A DNA stretch of 64,000 bases, taken from assembly GCF_947499705.1 (NCBI RefSeq), contig NZ_CANMPJ010000001.1, positions 531,501 to 595,500 of the forward strand, in the 5' to 3' direction. Both the position numbers and the translations under genes were made by a program. The notes under the pieces were generated by a model, which searched no databases, was not told the DNA's origin, and worked only from the letters and a program-made list of their open reading frames with translations. Below are positions 54,687 through 63,901 of the stretch, piece after piece. Each line of letters starts with the position of its first letter. Positions within the stretch are counted from its first letter, which is position 1. The DNA is from an uncultured Erythrobacter sp. GTDB taxonomy: Bacteria > Pseudomonadota > Alphaproteobacteria > Sphingomonadales > Sphingomonadaceae.

Positions 54687-55526
54687 TCAGTCCTCGGTCG
54701 CTTCCGCAGCTCGAATTTGGCAATGGCTGGGGCTCAACCGGATTTCGGGATTGCGTAGATGCAGCTGGTGCAGTTTTTCCAGCGTGCTCCGCGTCGCGCC
54801 GACTTTGCCCAGCATGGCGCTTGAGATAGCGGGTGGCGGCATATTGCGCTCGATCGCGTCGAGCGACCACGCAGCGTCGGCCACCATGAAGTGATATCCA
54901 TACGCTGCGTCGCGAATGAGCAAGCCCCAATGGCCCGGACAATGGCCGGGCAAATCAATTGCCAATAGGGAGCCATCGCCAAGGATGTCCGCGCCGTCCT
55001 CGAACGGAGCGAGGTCCGATGGCAATGAAACTAGCGGTTTCTCTTCAAAAAACTGCGCCCGGCTCGCGAAATCGGCGGGCAGCAGGGCTGGGAGAATGCC
55101 TCTGCGGGTGCTTTGCAGCCTTCCGCTGCGCTGCGCATCGGCCAGACCGGCTTTGGCGCAATGGATGACCGCGTTGGGGAAGGCATGCGTCCCGGCCATA
55201 TGGTCGGCATGAAAGTGCGAAAGGACGAGATGCTGAATGTCGGCGGGATCGATTCCCCTTGCGCGGCACTGGCTTGCGGCGTCTCTCCCGTCCTCCAGTT
55301 CGACCGGGGTGGCCCAGCGATAGAACCGCTCGGGAAATGGCTCGGTCGCGGTCATGAACGCCGGGTCATATCCGGTGTCGAACAGGATCGCTCCCTCGCT
55401 GGGATGTTGCAGCAGAAAGGCGAGGGCGGGGTAGTCGACCGGTCGCCAGGTGCCACCCTTTATGGTCATGGCCTGCGGGTGCCGGCATTGCCCGGTGTGC
55501 AATATGTCGAGCTTCACGTCAGGCAC
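54687..55526 (-). CDS. Metallo-beta-lactamase-fold hydrolase
   Basis: 279 residues from a GTG at 55526 that overlaps the reductase stop by 8 bases; the frame extends to an ATG at 55598. The metal motif is H104-F-H106-A-D108-H109 (SHFHADH), with a further Asp/His in VADAAW and PGHCPGHWG. It resembles lactonase/N-acyl-homoserine-lactonase-like and thioesterase members. It may release or hydrolyse an acyl or lactone intermediate. It is the third gene of the operon. Confidence 0.87.
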   Translation of the reverse strand: MPDVKLDILHTGQCRHPQAMTIKGGTWRPVDYPALAFLLQHPSEGAILFDTGYDPAFMTATEPFPERFYRWATPVELEDGRDAASQCRARGIDPADIQHLVLSHFHADHMAGTHAFPNAVIHCAKAGLADAQRSGRLQSTRRGILPALLPADFASRAQFFEEKPLVSLPSDLAPFEDGADILGDGSLLAIDLPGHCPGHWGLLIRDAAYGYHFMVADAAWSLDAIERNMPPPAISSAMLGKVGATRSTLEKLHQLHLRNPEIRLSPSHCQIRAAEATED

Positions 55527-56511
55527 TGCGCATCTCCGCCAAAGCCCAATCCACTGCCTCCAACGGGGAGAACCGGGCACGCCAATTGAGCTTTTCATGG
55601 GCCGCGGTCAGATCGAATGTCTGGCTCCACCCGAGCACCATGGCGCTGTAGCGCGTCAATCGCGGCTCCTTGCGAGAAGGTGTCAGGCGCGCCGCCCATT
55701 CCATCATGCGAGCAGCGCCGATGGCGAACATGCCGGGTATCGCGACCACTTTGAGCGGTTTGTCCAAACGGGCGAACACATGCCGCGCCAGATCGGCGAG
55801 AGGGATGGGCGTTCCGCCCGATATGTTGAACGCCTGCCCGCTGACGTTTTCGGCCTGCGCTTCGGCAGCCATAAACGCCTCTGCTGTGTCTCTCGCATCG
55901 GTCGGCTCGATCAGCGCCTTGCCTCCTCGCGGCAGAGGTAGAACCCCTTTGTTACCGGCCTGCAAGAGGCGCGGCAGCAGGGCCGTGTCATACGGGCTGA
56001 TGATCGCTCGCGGGCGCAAGGCGACCGTTGCGAAACCGTCCTCTGCCGCAGCCAAAACCATTTGTTCGGCCTGATACTTGGTCGCTGCATAGCTGTTTGC
56101 AAAACTGCTTGGGAGAGGCGACTTTTCAGTCAGCCCAAACTGATCGACAGCCCGTGTGTAGATCGATGGCGTGGAGGCAAAGATGAAGCGCTGACACCCA
56201 GCGTCCTTTGCTGCTTTGAGCAATCGCTCGGTTGCGACGACATTGGCGTCGACAAAGTCCTGATGGCGGCCCCACGGGCTCGACAGTGCGGCGAGGTGAA
56301 ACACCGTTTCTACGCCTCCGCACAACCCAGTCAGATCGGCGCGCGCAAGGTCGGCAGGCTCGAAAGACAAACCCGCATTGGTGAGCTCTTGCCCGATCGC
56401 TGCATTGCGGCCGGTCGCGACTACATCGCGCCCTTGCGCGTGCAGCATTGGAGCAAGGATCCGTCCCAGCCCGCCGGTCGCGCCGGTCACCAGGACACGC
56501 CGCTTCACCAT
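55519..56511 (-). CDS. OleD-like NAD(P)-dependent epimerase/dehydratase-family reductase
   Basis: 330 residues, extended SDR. NAD(P) loop TGATGGLG (9-16), active-site STPS (113-116) and Y141-xxx-K145 (YAATK). The segment WGRHQDFVDANVVATERLL then FASTPSI..., YAATKYQAEQMVLA and ATVALRPRAI closely follows the pattern of OleD, the 2-alkyl-3-ketoacid reductase of olefin biosynthesis. It is coupled to the ketosynthase gene by a 7-base overlap. Its probable role is reduction of a beta-keto product of that ketosynthase. Confidence 0.9.
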   Translation of the reverse strand: MVKRRVLVTGATGGLGRILAPMLHAQGRDVVATGRNAAIGQELTNAGLSFEPADLARADLTGLCGGVETVFHLAALSSPWGRHQDFVDANVVATERLLKAAKDAGCQRFIFASTPSIYTRAVDQFGLTEKSPLPSSFANSYAATKYQAEQMVLAAAEDGFATVALRPRAIISPYDTALLPRLLQAGNKGVLPLPRGGKALIEPTDARDTAEAFMAAEAQAENVSGQAFNISGGTPIPLADLARHVFARLDKPLKVVAIPGMFAIGAARMMEWAARLTPSRKEPRLTRYSAMVLGWSQTFDLTAAHEKLNWRARFSPLEAVDWALAEMRSA

Positions 56512-57500
56512 CGGATAACCGACCCGCCCAGCGAGACACCCGCCGAAGTGCCGATCAGGAGCGTCTGCTCACCCGGCGTCAGCCGCTCATCCATGCGGGC
56601 GCGGTGCAATGCAAACGGCATGCTGGTGGCAATCTGGTTGCCGATATTGGCGAATATATCGACCGTTTTGCGATGCCCGTCTGCGAGGCATCTCTTGAGA
56701 TGCTCCAGCGCCGCTGCGCTCGCCTGGTGAGGGACGACCAAAGACAGGCCTTCGACACTGGTACCCGCCTTGCCCAGCAATTCCTGAAGGAAGGTGGGGA
56801 AGCGGCGGCTGGTCGCGCGGAACACTTCCGGACCGTCCATCTGAAACTTTGCGCGGGCAAGGAAATCCTCGAGATCGTCGCTGGGGCGTAGCCGGGTTCC
56901 CCCGACTTCGAGCTTGCAGGCCTCCGACGCGTCGCCATAGCTGCGAAAGCTGTGGGCGATCCGGTGATGCGGGCCTTCCGCCTCAAGCGCAAACGCGGCA
57001 GCGCCATCGCCGAACAGCACCGATGCCTCCGGTTCGGAAAAGTCGAGCGCCGCAGACGCGATGTCTGCGCTGACGACAAGCGCTCGGCGCCATTCGCCGA
57101 GTGCGAACCCGGCCAATGCGCGATCGAACGCCTGCAGGAATGACAGACAGGTTGCGTTGACGTCGAAACAGGTGATCCCGCTATCGCCCAGTCCAAGCCG
57201 CCGCTGAATGAGCAGTGATGTGCCGGGAATAGGCTGCTCCATTACTCCGCAGGCTCCGATGATTACATCGATGGACGAAGGGTCCCAACCTGCTTCGTCC
57301 AGCGCCTGCTGTGCGGCCACCGCGCCCATGTAGGAACTGGTCTCGTCCTGATCAGCCCAGTGCCGCTTGACGACGCCAAAGCGTTCGGCGGTTGCGCCAG
57401 CTGCCTGACCCGTCAATTCATCGAGTTCGGATGCCGAGACTTCGCGGCGCGGCAAATATGTGCCGCTGCCCGCTATACTGAAACTTCGCGTTTCATCCAT
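56505..57500 (-). CDS. Ketoacyl synthase III-family enzyme (FabH/OleA type)
   Basis: 331 residues, thiolase-fold condensing enzyme. Catalytic triad C118 (NATCLSF), H258 (VVPHQAS) and N288 (NIGNQIATS). The frame is open 21 codons upstream, but the ATG at 57500 starts at the usual position. FabH-like enzymes outside fatty-acid primer synthesis make beta-keto acids, ketones or quinolones; the adjacent OleD-like gene suggests an OleA-like Claisen condensation. It is the first gene of the operon, with the TetR-type gene divergent. The substrate is unknown. Confidence 0.9.
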   Translation of the reverse strand: MDETRSFSIAGSGTYLPRREVSASELDELTGQAAGATAERFGVVKRHWADQDETSSYMGAVAAQQALDEAGWDPSSIDVIIGACGVMEQPIPGTSLLIQRRLGLGDSGITCFDVNATCLSFLQAFDRALAGFALGEWRRALVVSADIASAALDFSEPEASVLFGDGAAAFALEAEGPHHRIAHSFRSYGDASEACKLEVGGTRLRPSDDLEDFLARAKFQMDGPEVFRATSRRFPTFLQELLGKAGTSVEGLSLVVPHQASAAALEHLKRCLADGHRKTVDIFANIGNQIATSMPFALHRARMDERLTPGEQTLLIGTSAGVSLGGSVIRW

Positions 57501-57571
57501 GTTCGCCACTCCCAAAACTGGAAATGCACAATATCCGAATCGGGATTGCGCATCGTGTGTCAAGGCGATAA

Positions 57572-57605
57572 TGAACAGTGTTCAATTAAAAGTAAACACT
57601 GTTCA
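57572..57605. promoter_or_regulatory. Two palindromic sites, probable TetR operators
   Basis: TGAACAGTGTTCA (57572-57584) and TAAACACTGTTCA (57593-57605) are near-perfect palindromes of the same core with centres 21 bases (two turns) apart. They lie between the divergent ketosynthase operon and the tetR-type gene, and only 19 bases before the latter's ATG, so the regulator would control both transcripts. Confidence 0.65.
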
Positions 57606-57623
57606 ATTTAGGTGTATTCGAGC

Positions 57624-58202
57624 ATGGGACGTAGATCAGACCACAGCAGCGCCGAATTGCGCGAAATTATCATCTCCGAAGCGCACCGCCAAATCAGCGA
57701 GGTCGGATTTGCCCGCTTTTCAGCCCGCGAAGTGGCGCGCCGGATCGGCTATTCGATTGGAACGATCTACAATGTCTTCGGCTCTTACGACCACCTGATG
57801 CTGGCCATAAATGGCCGCACGCTCGACATGTGGAGGAGCGCGCTCGAGACCCGCCTGGCCAATGCGGAAGAGGACAGGTTGCAGGCCGCCGTTGAAGCCT
57901 ATTTCGATTTCGCGCTGCAGAACCGCCACGCCTGGACCGCAATCTACGATTTTCGCTTGCCCGATGATGCTGAAGTGCCGGACGAATACAGCGACAGGGT
58001 CCGTTCGATCATGGATGTGGTCGCGCAGCTGCTGACCGAGATCCTGCCGCAGGAGCGAGCATCCGAAGCCCAGCAGCTATCCGGCTCGCTTTTGGCAATT
58101 GTTCACGGGCATTGCTTCTTCATGCTGAGCGGGACGTTCCGGGTCTTGGGTGAGGCAGATCCGCTAAACACCTGCATGCAGCGCGTCCGGACACTGATTT
58201 AG
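57624..58202 (+). CDS. TetR/AcrR-family transcriptional regulator
   Basis: 192 residues from the ATG at 57624 (a GTG at 57612 also opens the frame). The TetR N-terminal helix-turn-helix spans about 12-55 (GFARFSAREVARRIGYSIGTIYNVFGSYDHL). The C-terminal half is a helical ligand-binding domain of the WHG type (about 78-185). It is divergent from the ketosynthase operon and behind two palindromic sites, so it is a likely repressor of that operon responding to a pathway-related compound. Confidence 0.9.
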   Translation: MGRRSDHSSAELREIIISEAHRQISEVGFARFSAREVARRIGYSIGTIYNVFGSYDHLMLAINGRTLDMWRSALETRLANAEEDRLQAAVEAYFDFALQNRHAWTAIYDFRLPDDAEVPDEYSDRVRSIMDVVAQLLTEILPQERASEAQQLSGSLLAIVHGHCFFMLSGTFRVLGEADPLNTCMQRVRTLI

Positions 58203-58334
58203 GCCGCGTCAATTGGCGCCAAACGGCCGCGTCATGGCCAGCTTCGGTGTTGGACAAACGGTCCATATTGCCCGACCGAGGTGCTTTACCCCCATACCAC
58301 ACCTTGCTATCCCGCCGGAAACGGAGGGACACCA

Positions 58335-59234
58335 ATGCTCGAGCTACAGAACGTCACCCATGTCTATGGCAACGGCACACGTGCCTTGAACGACGTCACT
58401 CTGACGATCCCCAAGGGGATGTTCGGCCTGCTCGGCCCGAATGGTGCAGGCAAGAGCACTTTGATGCGCACCGTTGCAACGCTGCAGACGCCGACTGAAG
58501 GTTCGATCAAGTTCGGCGATATCGACATTCTCGCAGAGCCTGAGAAGCTGCGCGAAACGCTCGGCTATCTGCCGCAGGACTTTGGCGTTTATCCGCGTGT
58601 TTCTGCCTATGACATGCTCGATCACATGGCGGTTCTGAAGGGCGTCGCGTCCTCTTCCGAACGCAAGGATACGGTCGAGACCTTGCTCGCCCAGACCAAC
58701 CTGTGGGACGTGCGCAAGAAGGCGATTGCAGGTTTTTCCGGCGGCATGCGGCAACGCTTTGGCATAGCGCAGGCGTTGATAGGCAATCCGCAGCTCATCA
58801 TCGTCGATGAACCGACCGCAGGCCTGGATCCCGAAGAACGCAACCGTTTCCTCAACCTCCTTGCTGAAATCGGTGAGAACGTTGTGGTCATTCTCTCCAC
58901 CCACATCGTGGAAGACGTGTCAGACCTGTGTCCGAAAATGGCGGTCATCGTGCAAGGGGAGATCAAGCTGGAAGGCGCGCCAAAATCCTTGATAGAACTG
59001 GCCCGCGATACCGTCTGGGCGAAGACCATCGAGCGGGCCGATCTCGACCGCGTTCGCGAGACGCATGAGGTTATCTCGACGCGCCTTTTCGCAGGGCAAA
59101 CCATCGTGCACGTCCTGTCGGACACCGACCCGGGAGACGGTTTTGAAAGCGTCGATGGCGGGCTTGAGGATGTCTATTTCTCAACCCTCGCGCAGTCGCG
59201 CCGCCAGACGCCCTCCGCTGCCGCAGCGGCGTAA
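58335..59234 (+). CDS. ABC transporter ATP-binding protein
   Basis: 299 residues from the ATG at 58335 (GGAGGG site upstream). Walker A GPNGAGKST, Q-loop LPQDFG, signature FSGGMRQR, Walker B LIIVDEPTAGLDPEE, H-loop STHIVED. The C-terminal about 90 residues are an extra region seen in ABC-2 exporters. It is followed 11 bases later by the permease/M1 fusion gene, so the two form a pair. A role in export is inferred from the ABC-2 type. Confidence 0.95.
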   Translation: MLELQNVTHVYGNGTRALNDVTLTIPKGMFGLLGPNGAGKSTLMRTVATLQTPTEGSIKFGDIDILAEPEKLRETLGYLPQDFGVYPRVSAYDMLDHMAVLKGVASSSERKDTVETLLAQTNLWDVRKKAIAGFSGGMRQRFGIAQALIGNPQLIIVDEPTAGLDPEERNRFLNLLAEIGENVVVILSTHIVEDVSDLCPKMAVIVQGEIKLEGAPKSLIELARDTVWAKTIERADLDRVRETHEVISTRLFAGQTIVHVLSDTDPGDGFESVDGGLEDVYFSTLAQSRRQTPSAAAAA

Positions 59235-59245
59235 GGAGAGCGATC

Positions 59246-62200
59246 ATGTTCGGTAAGATCACCGCATTCGAACTGCGCTACCAGCTGCGCAATCCCGTTT
59301 TCTGGGTCGCGGCCGTCATCTTCTTCCTGCTGACCTTCGGGGCGGCAACCAGCGACGATATTCAGATCGGCAGCGGCGGCAATATAAACGCTAACAGCCC
59401 GGTTGCGATCATCCAGACTCATCTGGTGCTTACGCTGTTCTTCATGTTTGTGTCGACCGCCTTTGTAGCGAATGTGATCGTGCGTGATGATGAAAGCGGC
59501 TTCGGGCCAATGGTCCGATCGACTCAGGTCCGAAAATTCGACTATCTGATAGGCCGCTTCACCGGCGCATTTCTGGCAGCAGCGCTGGCCTTTGCGACCG
59601 TACCGCTCGCAATCTGGCTCGGTTCGCTGATGCCATGGGTCGATCCTGAGACGATCGGTCCGAACAAGCTATCATACTACGCCAGCGCATATTTCCTGTT
59701 CGCGATGCCCGGCATGTTCATGGTCTCGGCGCTGTTCTTTGCGGTCGCGACCATGACCCGTTCGATGATGTACACCTATGTGGCCGTGGTGGTTTTCCTC
59801 GTGCTGTGGACGGTGCTGATCGCGACTGTCCAAAGCCGGCCCGATCTTCAGGACACTGCCGCATTGTTCGAGCCTTTCGGGCTTGGTGCGCTGGCCAATG
59901 CCACGCAGTATTGGACCGCCGCGGAATCCAACACGCAATTGCCCGCGTTCGAAGGCGGCATTCTTGCCAACCGGATAATCTGGACCGGTTTTGCGCTTGC
60001 CATGCTTGGCGTCGCCTATTGGCGTTTCAGCTTCGCGGAAAAGGGGCTGTCCAAGCGCAAGCTACGCAAACAGGCCAAGAAACAAGAAAAGCTTGCCAAG
60101 GTCGCGCCGCGCACGGTTGAGACCCTACCCGCACTGCAACCGGACAAGAGCGCCATGGCGCGCCTGATCACCCGGACCCGGTTCGAAGTCGCTCAGGTTG
60201 TGAAGCACCCCGCGTTTTTCGTGCTGATCCTGATTGGCCTGTTCAACACCACGGGCGCGCTGTTCCTCGGCAATGATCTTTACGGCACGCCCAGCCGTCC
60301 GCTGACCTTTACCGTGATTCCCATCTTGCAGGGTGGTTTCAGTATCATCCCGGTCATCATCGCGATCTATTACGCAGGCGAACTGGTCTGGCGCGACCGG
60401 GATCGCAAGATGCACGAATTGATCGATTCCACCTCGGTTCCGGGTTGGAGTTATATGGTGCCGAAGACGATCGCCGTGGCGGTTGTGCTGTTCACCGCGA
60501 TCCTCGCCAGCGTCGTCTCGGCCATGTTCGTTCAAGCGATCCGCGGTGTGACACCGGAGTTCGGTAAGTTCTTCGAATGGTATCTGCTGCCGCTGTCGGT
60601 CGACATGCTGATCCTCGCGATCTTGGCTGTCTTTGTTCAGGCGCTCAGCCCGAACAAGTTTATCGGCTGGGGCATCATGGTGATCTACATCGTGGCCACT
60701 ATTGTACTGTCCAATCTCGGCTTCCAGCATCCGCTCTATCTTTACGGATCTACCGGAGGGAATCCGGTTTCCGACATCAATGGCAATGACGTTGGTAACG
60801 CGCTGGGCTGGGGACTCCGGCTCTATTGGGGTGCCGTCGCGCTTGTGCTTGCGGTTCTTGCGCATCTGCTCTGGCGGCGCGGAGCCGATGCAGCGCTGAT
60901 GCCGCGTCTCAAGCGTATGCCTGCAGGATTGAAATCGTCCTCCGGCCTAGTGTTAGGCGTTGGCCTGCTGACCGCAGTCGCCAGCGGAGGGTATCTGTTC
61001 AATCAGATGAATAGGGTCGAGCAATATCGTACCTCCGATGATGGGAATGCTCAGCTCGCCGAGTACGAGAAGAAATACCTTCAATACGAAACGCTCGTCC
61101 AACCAACTGTTACTGAGGTCGACCTCACAGTCGATCTGTATCCGCAGGAGACTCGGATGGAGGCGAGGGGCCGCTATGCGATCCTCAACGACACGGACGA
61201 AGCGATCGAGGTGCTACATGTGCGCCTGCCCGATCCGAATGCCGAAATTCTCGACATCCAGGTGGGCGGGGCGGCGCTCGAAACCAATGATGATGAGTTC
61301 AAATACCGCATCTACCGGTTCGATGAACCGCTCGCGGCTGGCGCATCGACTGAACTGACATTCGAGACGCGGCGCTGGCAGCGCGGTATCCGGGCGCGGA
61401 ACAATGACACGCGCCTCGTGAAGAATGGCACCTTCCTCAACAATTCGGAGTTCGCGCCGCAGATCGGAATGAACCGGTCAGGCCTGTTGCAGGACCGCTC
61501 AACCCGCCGGGAATACGACTTGCCAGCCGAGCTGCGTCCTGCGGCCCTGGGAGACGAAGCGTCACGGCAGCGCAACTATGTCGGGGCCGATTGGGTGACC
61601 GCCGATATCACGATCACGACCGATGCCGGGCAGACGCCAATCGCGCCGGGTGTTCGTGTGTCCGACGAGGTTGAAGGAGACCGGCGAACCGCGCGGTTCG
61701 TGTCGGAAAACCCGATCCTCTCGTTTTTCTCGATCCAGTCCGCTGACTATGAAATCGCCACTCGCGATGTCGATGGCGTCGAGCTGCAAGTGTATTACCA
61801 CGCTGCGCATGACACCAACGTCGACCGGATGCTGGAAGGGCTGGAAAAGTCGCTCGCTTATTACCGCGCGAATTTTGGCCCGTACCAGTTCCCGCACGCA
61901 CGTATCATCGAATTCCCTGGCTATGATAGTTTTGCGCAGGCCTTTGCCGGGACCATGCCCTATTCGGAGAGCATCGGCTTCGTCGCTGACTATGCCGATG
62001 AAGGCGATATCGATGCGGTGACCTATGTCGTGGCGCACGAAGTCGCGCACCAATATTGGGCGCACCAACTGATCAGCGCCGATCAACAGGGCGGCACGAT
62101 CATGGTTGAGACCATGGCCCAATATTCCGCGATGATGGTGATGAAGGAGATTTATGGGGAAGACCAAATGCGGCGCTTCCTCAAATATGAGCTCGACAAT

Positions 62201-62824
62201 TACCTCTCGGCTCGCGGCGGTGAAGTCATCGAAGAACTGCCGCTCGTGAAGGTCGAAAACCAGGGCTACATCCACTACCGCAAAGGCGCAGTGGTGATGT
62301 ACCTGCTGCAGGATCGGCTGGGTGAGGAGCGCGTCAATGTGATGCTGTCTGAACTGCTCGACCGTTACCGTTTCAAGGGCCCTCCTTACGCGATCTCGAC
62401 AGATCTGGTGGAAGGGTTCGAAAGCCTCGCTCGTAATGATGAAGAGCGGCAGTTGGTTGAAGATCTGCTGCGCAAGATCACACTCTACGACCTCAAAGTG
62501 GACGAGGCGGAAACCAGCGAATTGCCCGACGGGACATGGGAAACCGTGATGACGATCGAGGCGACCAAGTTCTATGCCGATGGCGAGGGCGCCGAGACCG
62601 AAGCACCGTTTTCGAACCAGATCGAAGTGGGGGCCTTCACGGCCCGTCCAGGGCTGGGAGCCTTCGACAATGCCAACGTGCTGATGATGGAGCGCCGGGC
62701 AATCGAAAGCGGCAAGCAGGAAGTCCGGATCGTGACCGAAGAGCAGCCGAGCTATGTGGGGGTCGATCCATATAACAAATACGTTGATCGCAATTCGGAC
62801 GATAACGTCTTTGAGCTTGGGTGA
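59246..62824 (+). CDS. ABC-2 permease fused to M1-family metallopeptidase
   Basis: 1192 residues. Residues 1-about 570 hold two sets of six or so transmembrane segments of the ABC-2 type, with a charged Lys-rich linker at about 265-290. Residues about 620-1190 are an M1-like peptidase: zinc motif H931-E932-x2-H935 (VAHEVAHQYWAH) and the third ligand E955 in VETMAQYSAMM. This fusion is a known but poorly understood family. The peptidase region lies in the periplasm or cytoplasm depending on the last helix. It probably handles peptides moved by its paired ATPase. Confidence 0.9.
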   Translation: MFGKITAFELRYQLRNPVFWVAAVIFFLLTFGAATSDDIQIGSGGNINANSPVAIIQTHLVLTLFFMFVSTAFVANVIVRDDESGFGPMVRSTQVRKFDYLIGRFTGAFLAAALAFATVPLAIWLGSLMPWVDPETIGPNKLSYYASAYFLFAMPGMFMVSALFFAVATMTRSMMYTYVAVVVFLVLWTVLIATVQSRPDLQDTAALFEPFGLGALANATQYWTAAESNTQLPAFEGGILANRIIWTGFALAMLGVAYWRFSFAEKGLSKRKLRKQAKKQEKLAKVAPRTVETLPALQPDKSAMARLITRTRFEVAQVVKHPAFFVLILIGLFNTTGALFLGNDLYGTPSRPLTFTVIPILQGGFSIIPVIIAIYYAGELVWRDRDRKMHELIDSTSVPGWSYMVPKTIAVAVVLFTAILASVVSAMFVQAIRGVTPEFGKFFEWYLLPLSVDMLILAILAVFVQALSPNKFIGWGIMVIYIVATIVLSNLGFQHPLYLYGSTGGNPVSDINGNDVGNALGWGLRLYWGAVALVLAVLAHLLWRRGADAALMPRLKRMPAGLKSSSGLVLGVGLLTAVASGGYLFNQMNRVEQYRTSDDGNAQLAEYEKKYLQYETLVQPTVTEVDLTVDLYPQETRMEARGRYAILNDTDEAIEVLHVRLPDPNAEILDIQVGGAALETNDDEFKYRIYRFDEPLAAGASTELTFETRRWQRGIRARNNDTRLVKNGTFLNNSEFAPQIGMNRSGLLQDRSTRREYDLPAELRPAALGDEASRQRNYVGADWVTADITITTDAGQTPIAPGVRVSDEVEGDRRTARFVSENPILSFFSIQSADYEIATRDVDGVELQVYYHAAHDTNVDRMLEGLEKSLAYYRANFGPYQFPHARIIEFPGYDSFAQAFAGTMPYSESIGFVADYADEGDIDAVTYVVAHEVAHQYWAHQLISADQQGGTIMVETMAQYSAMMVMKEIYGEDQMRRFLKYELDNYLSARGGEVIEELPLVKVENQGYIHYRKGAVVMYLLQDRLGEERVNVMLSELLDRYRFKGPPYAISTDLVEGFESLARNDEERQLVEDLLRKITLYDLKVDEAETSELPDGTWETVMTIEATKFYADGEGAETEAPFSNQIEVGAFTARPGLGAFDNANVLMMERRAIESGKQEVRIVTEEQPSYVGVDPYNKYVDRNSDDNVFELG

Positions 62825-62869
62825 GGTTGCTTAGAGGCACCTGGAATGGCGGTTCCAGGTGCTTCAGCC

Positions 62870-63901
62870 TCAAGCTTGCTGCTCCGCCAAGTCGCTTATC
62901 TGTGCTCGGTGCTTGTCAATTTCGGTGGCCTCCAGAAATGAGCCTTCGAACGAGTTGGCGGCGAGCGTCGCAATGTCTTCAATTGTCAGATCCAGCGCGT
63001 CTGCAATGGCGTGATAGTTGTCGTTGATATACCCGCCGAAATACGATGGATCGTCGGAATTGACAGTCGCCTTGATGCCCTGATCAAGCATCACTTTGAC
63101 CGGGCTCTCGACGATCTCGTCGATCACGCACAGCTTCAGATTGGACAGCGGACAGACGGTGAGCGTGTAGCCATCATTCACGATCCGCTTGATCAGAGTT
63201 TCATCCTCCAGCGCGCGATTTCCATGGTCGATCCGGTCAATCTTGAGCGTGTCGAGCGCCTGCCAGACATAGTCCGGCGGCCCCTCTTCGCCAGCATGCG
63301 CAACCAGCTTGAGGCCCAATTCGCGGCATTTGGCGAACACGCGGGTGAACTTTTCTGGGGGATGCCCGACTTCGGAGGAATCCAGGCCCACTCCTGCAAT
63401 TCGGTCCAGCCAAGGCTCGGCTTCAGCTAGCGTTTCAAATGCGTCCTCTTCGCTGAGATGCCGAAGGAAGCACATGATCAGTTTGTAAGTGATCCCCAGC
63501 CGCGCTTCGCCGTCGTCCAGCGCGCGAAGGATACCGCCAATCACCCGCTCGAACGGAATCCCGCGTTCGGTGTGGCCCTGAGGATCGAAGAATATCTCGA
63601 CATGCTGGACATTGTCGCGGTGAACCCGCTCCAGATAGGCCATCGTCAGATCATAGAAGTCCTGCTCTTCGACCAGCACCTGCATGCCGAGGTAGTAAAG
63701 GTCGAGAAACTCCTGCAGGTTCGAAAACTGGTAGGCGGCAGAGACTTCCTCAACGCTATTGTAGGGCAGCTTCACGCCGTTGCGGCCCGCCAGCGCGAAC
63801 ATCATGTCGGGCTCGAGCGAACCCTCGATATGCAGATGCAGCTCTGCCTTGGGGACGGCAGCAATGAAGGCGTCTCGTTTATCGCGGTAAGCCTGATTCA
63901 T
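62870..63901 (-). CDS. Adenosine/adenine deaminase family, probably adenine deaminase
   Basis: 343 residues from the ATG at 63901. Metal and substrate motifs: HLHIEGSLEP near 22-31, HAGEEGPPDYVWQALD, DHGNRALED, and the late TVNSDDPSYFGGYINDNY. The IEGSLEP stretch, EQDFYDLTMAYLERVHRDNVQHVEIFFDPQGHTERGIPFE in outline, and SDDPSYFGGY resemble the Aah1-type adenine deaminases of bacteria more than true adenosine deaminase (NTDDP). It therefore probably deaminates adenine to hypoxanthine. The ATG overlaps the stop of the upstream gene by 4 bases. Confidence 0.85.
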   Translation of the reverse strand: MNQAYRDKRDAFIAAVPKAELHLHIEGSLEPDMMFALAGRNGVKLPYNSVEEVSAAYQFSNLQEFLDLYYLGMQVLVEEQDFYDLTMAYLERVHRDNVQHVEIFFDPQGHTERGIPFERVIGGILRALDDGEARLGITYKLIMCFLRHLSEEDAFETLAEAEPWLDRIAGVGLDSSEVGHPPEKFTRVFAKCRELGLKLVAHAGEEGPPDYVWQALDTLKIDRIDHGNRALEDETLIKRIVNDGYTLTVCPLSNLKLCVIDEIVESPVKVMLDQGIKATVNSDDPSYFGGYINDNYHAIADALDLTIEDIATLAANSFEGSFLEATEIDKHRAQISDLAEQQA

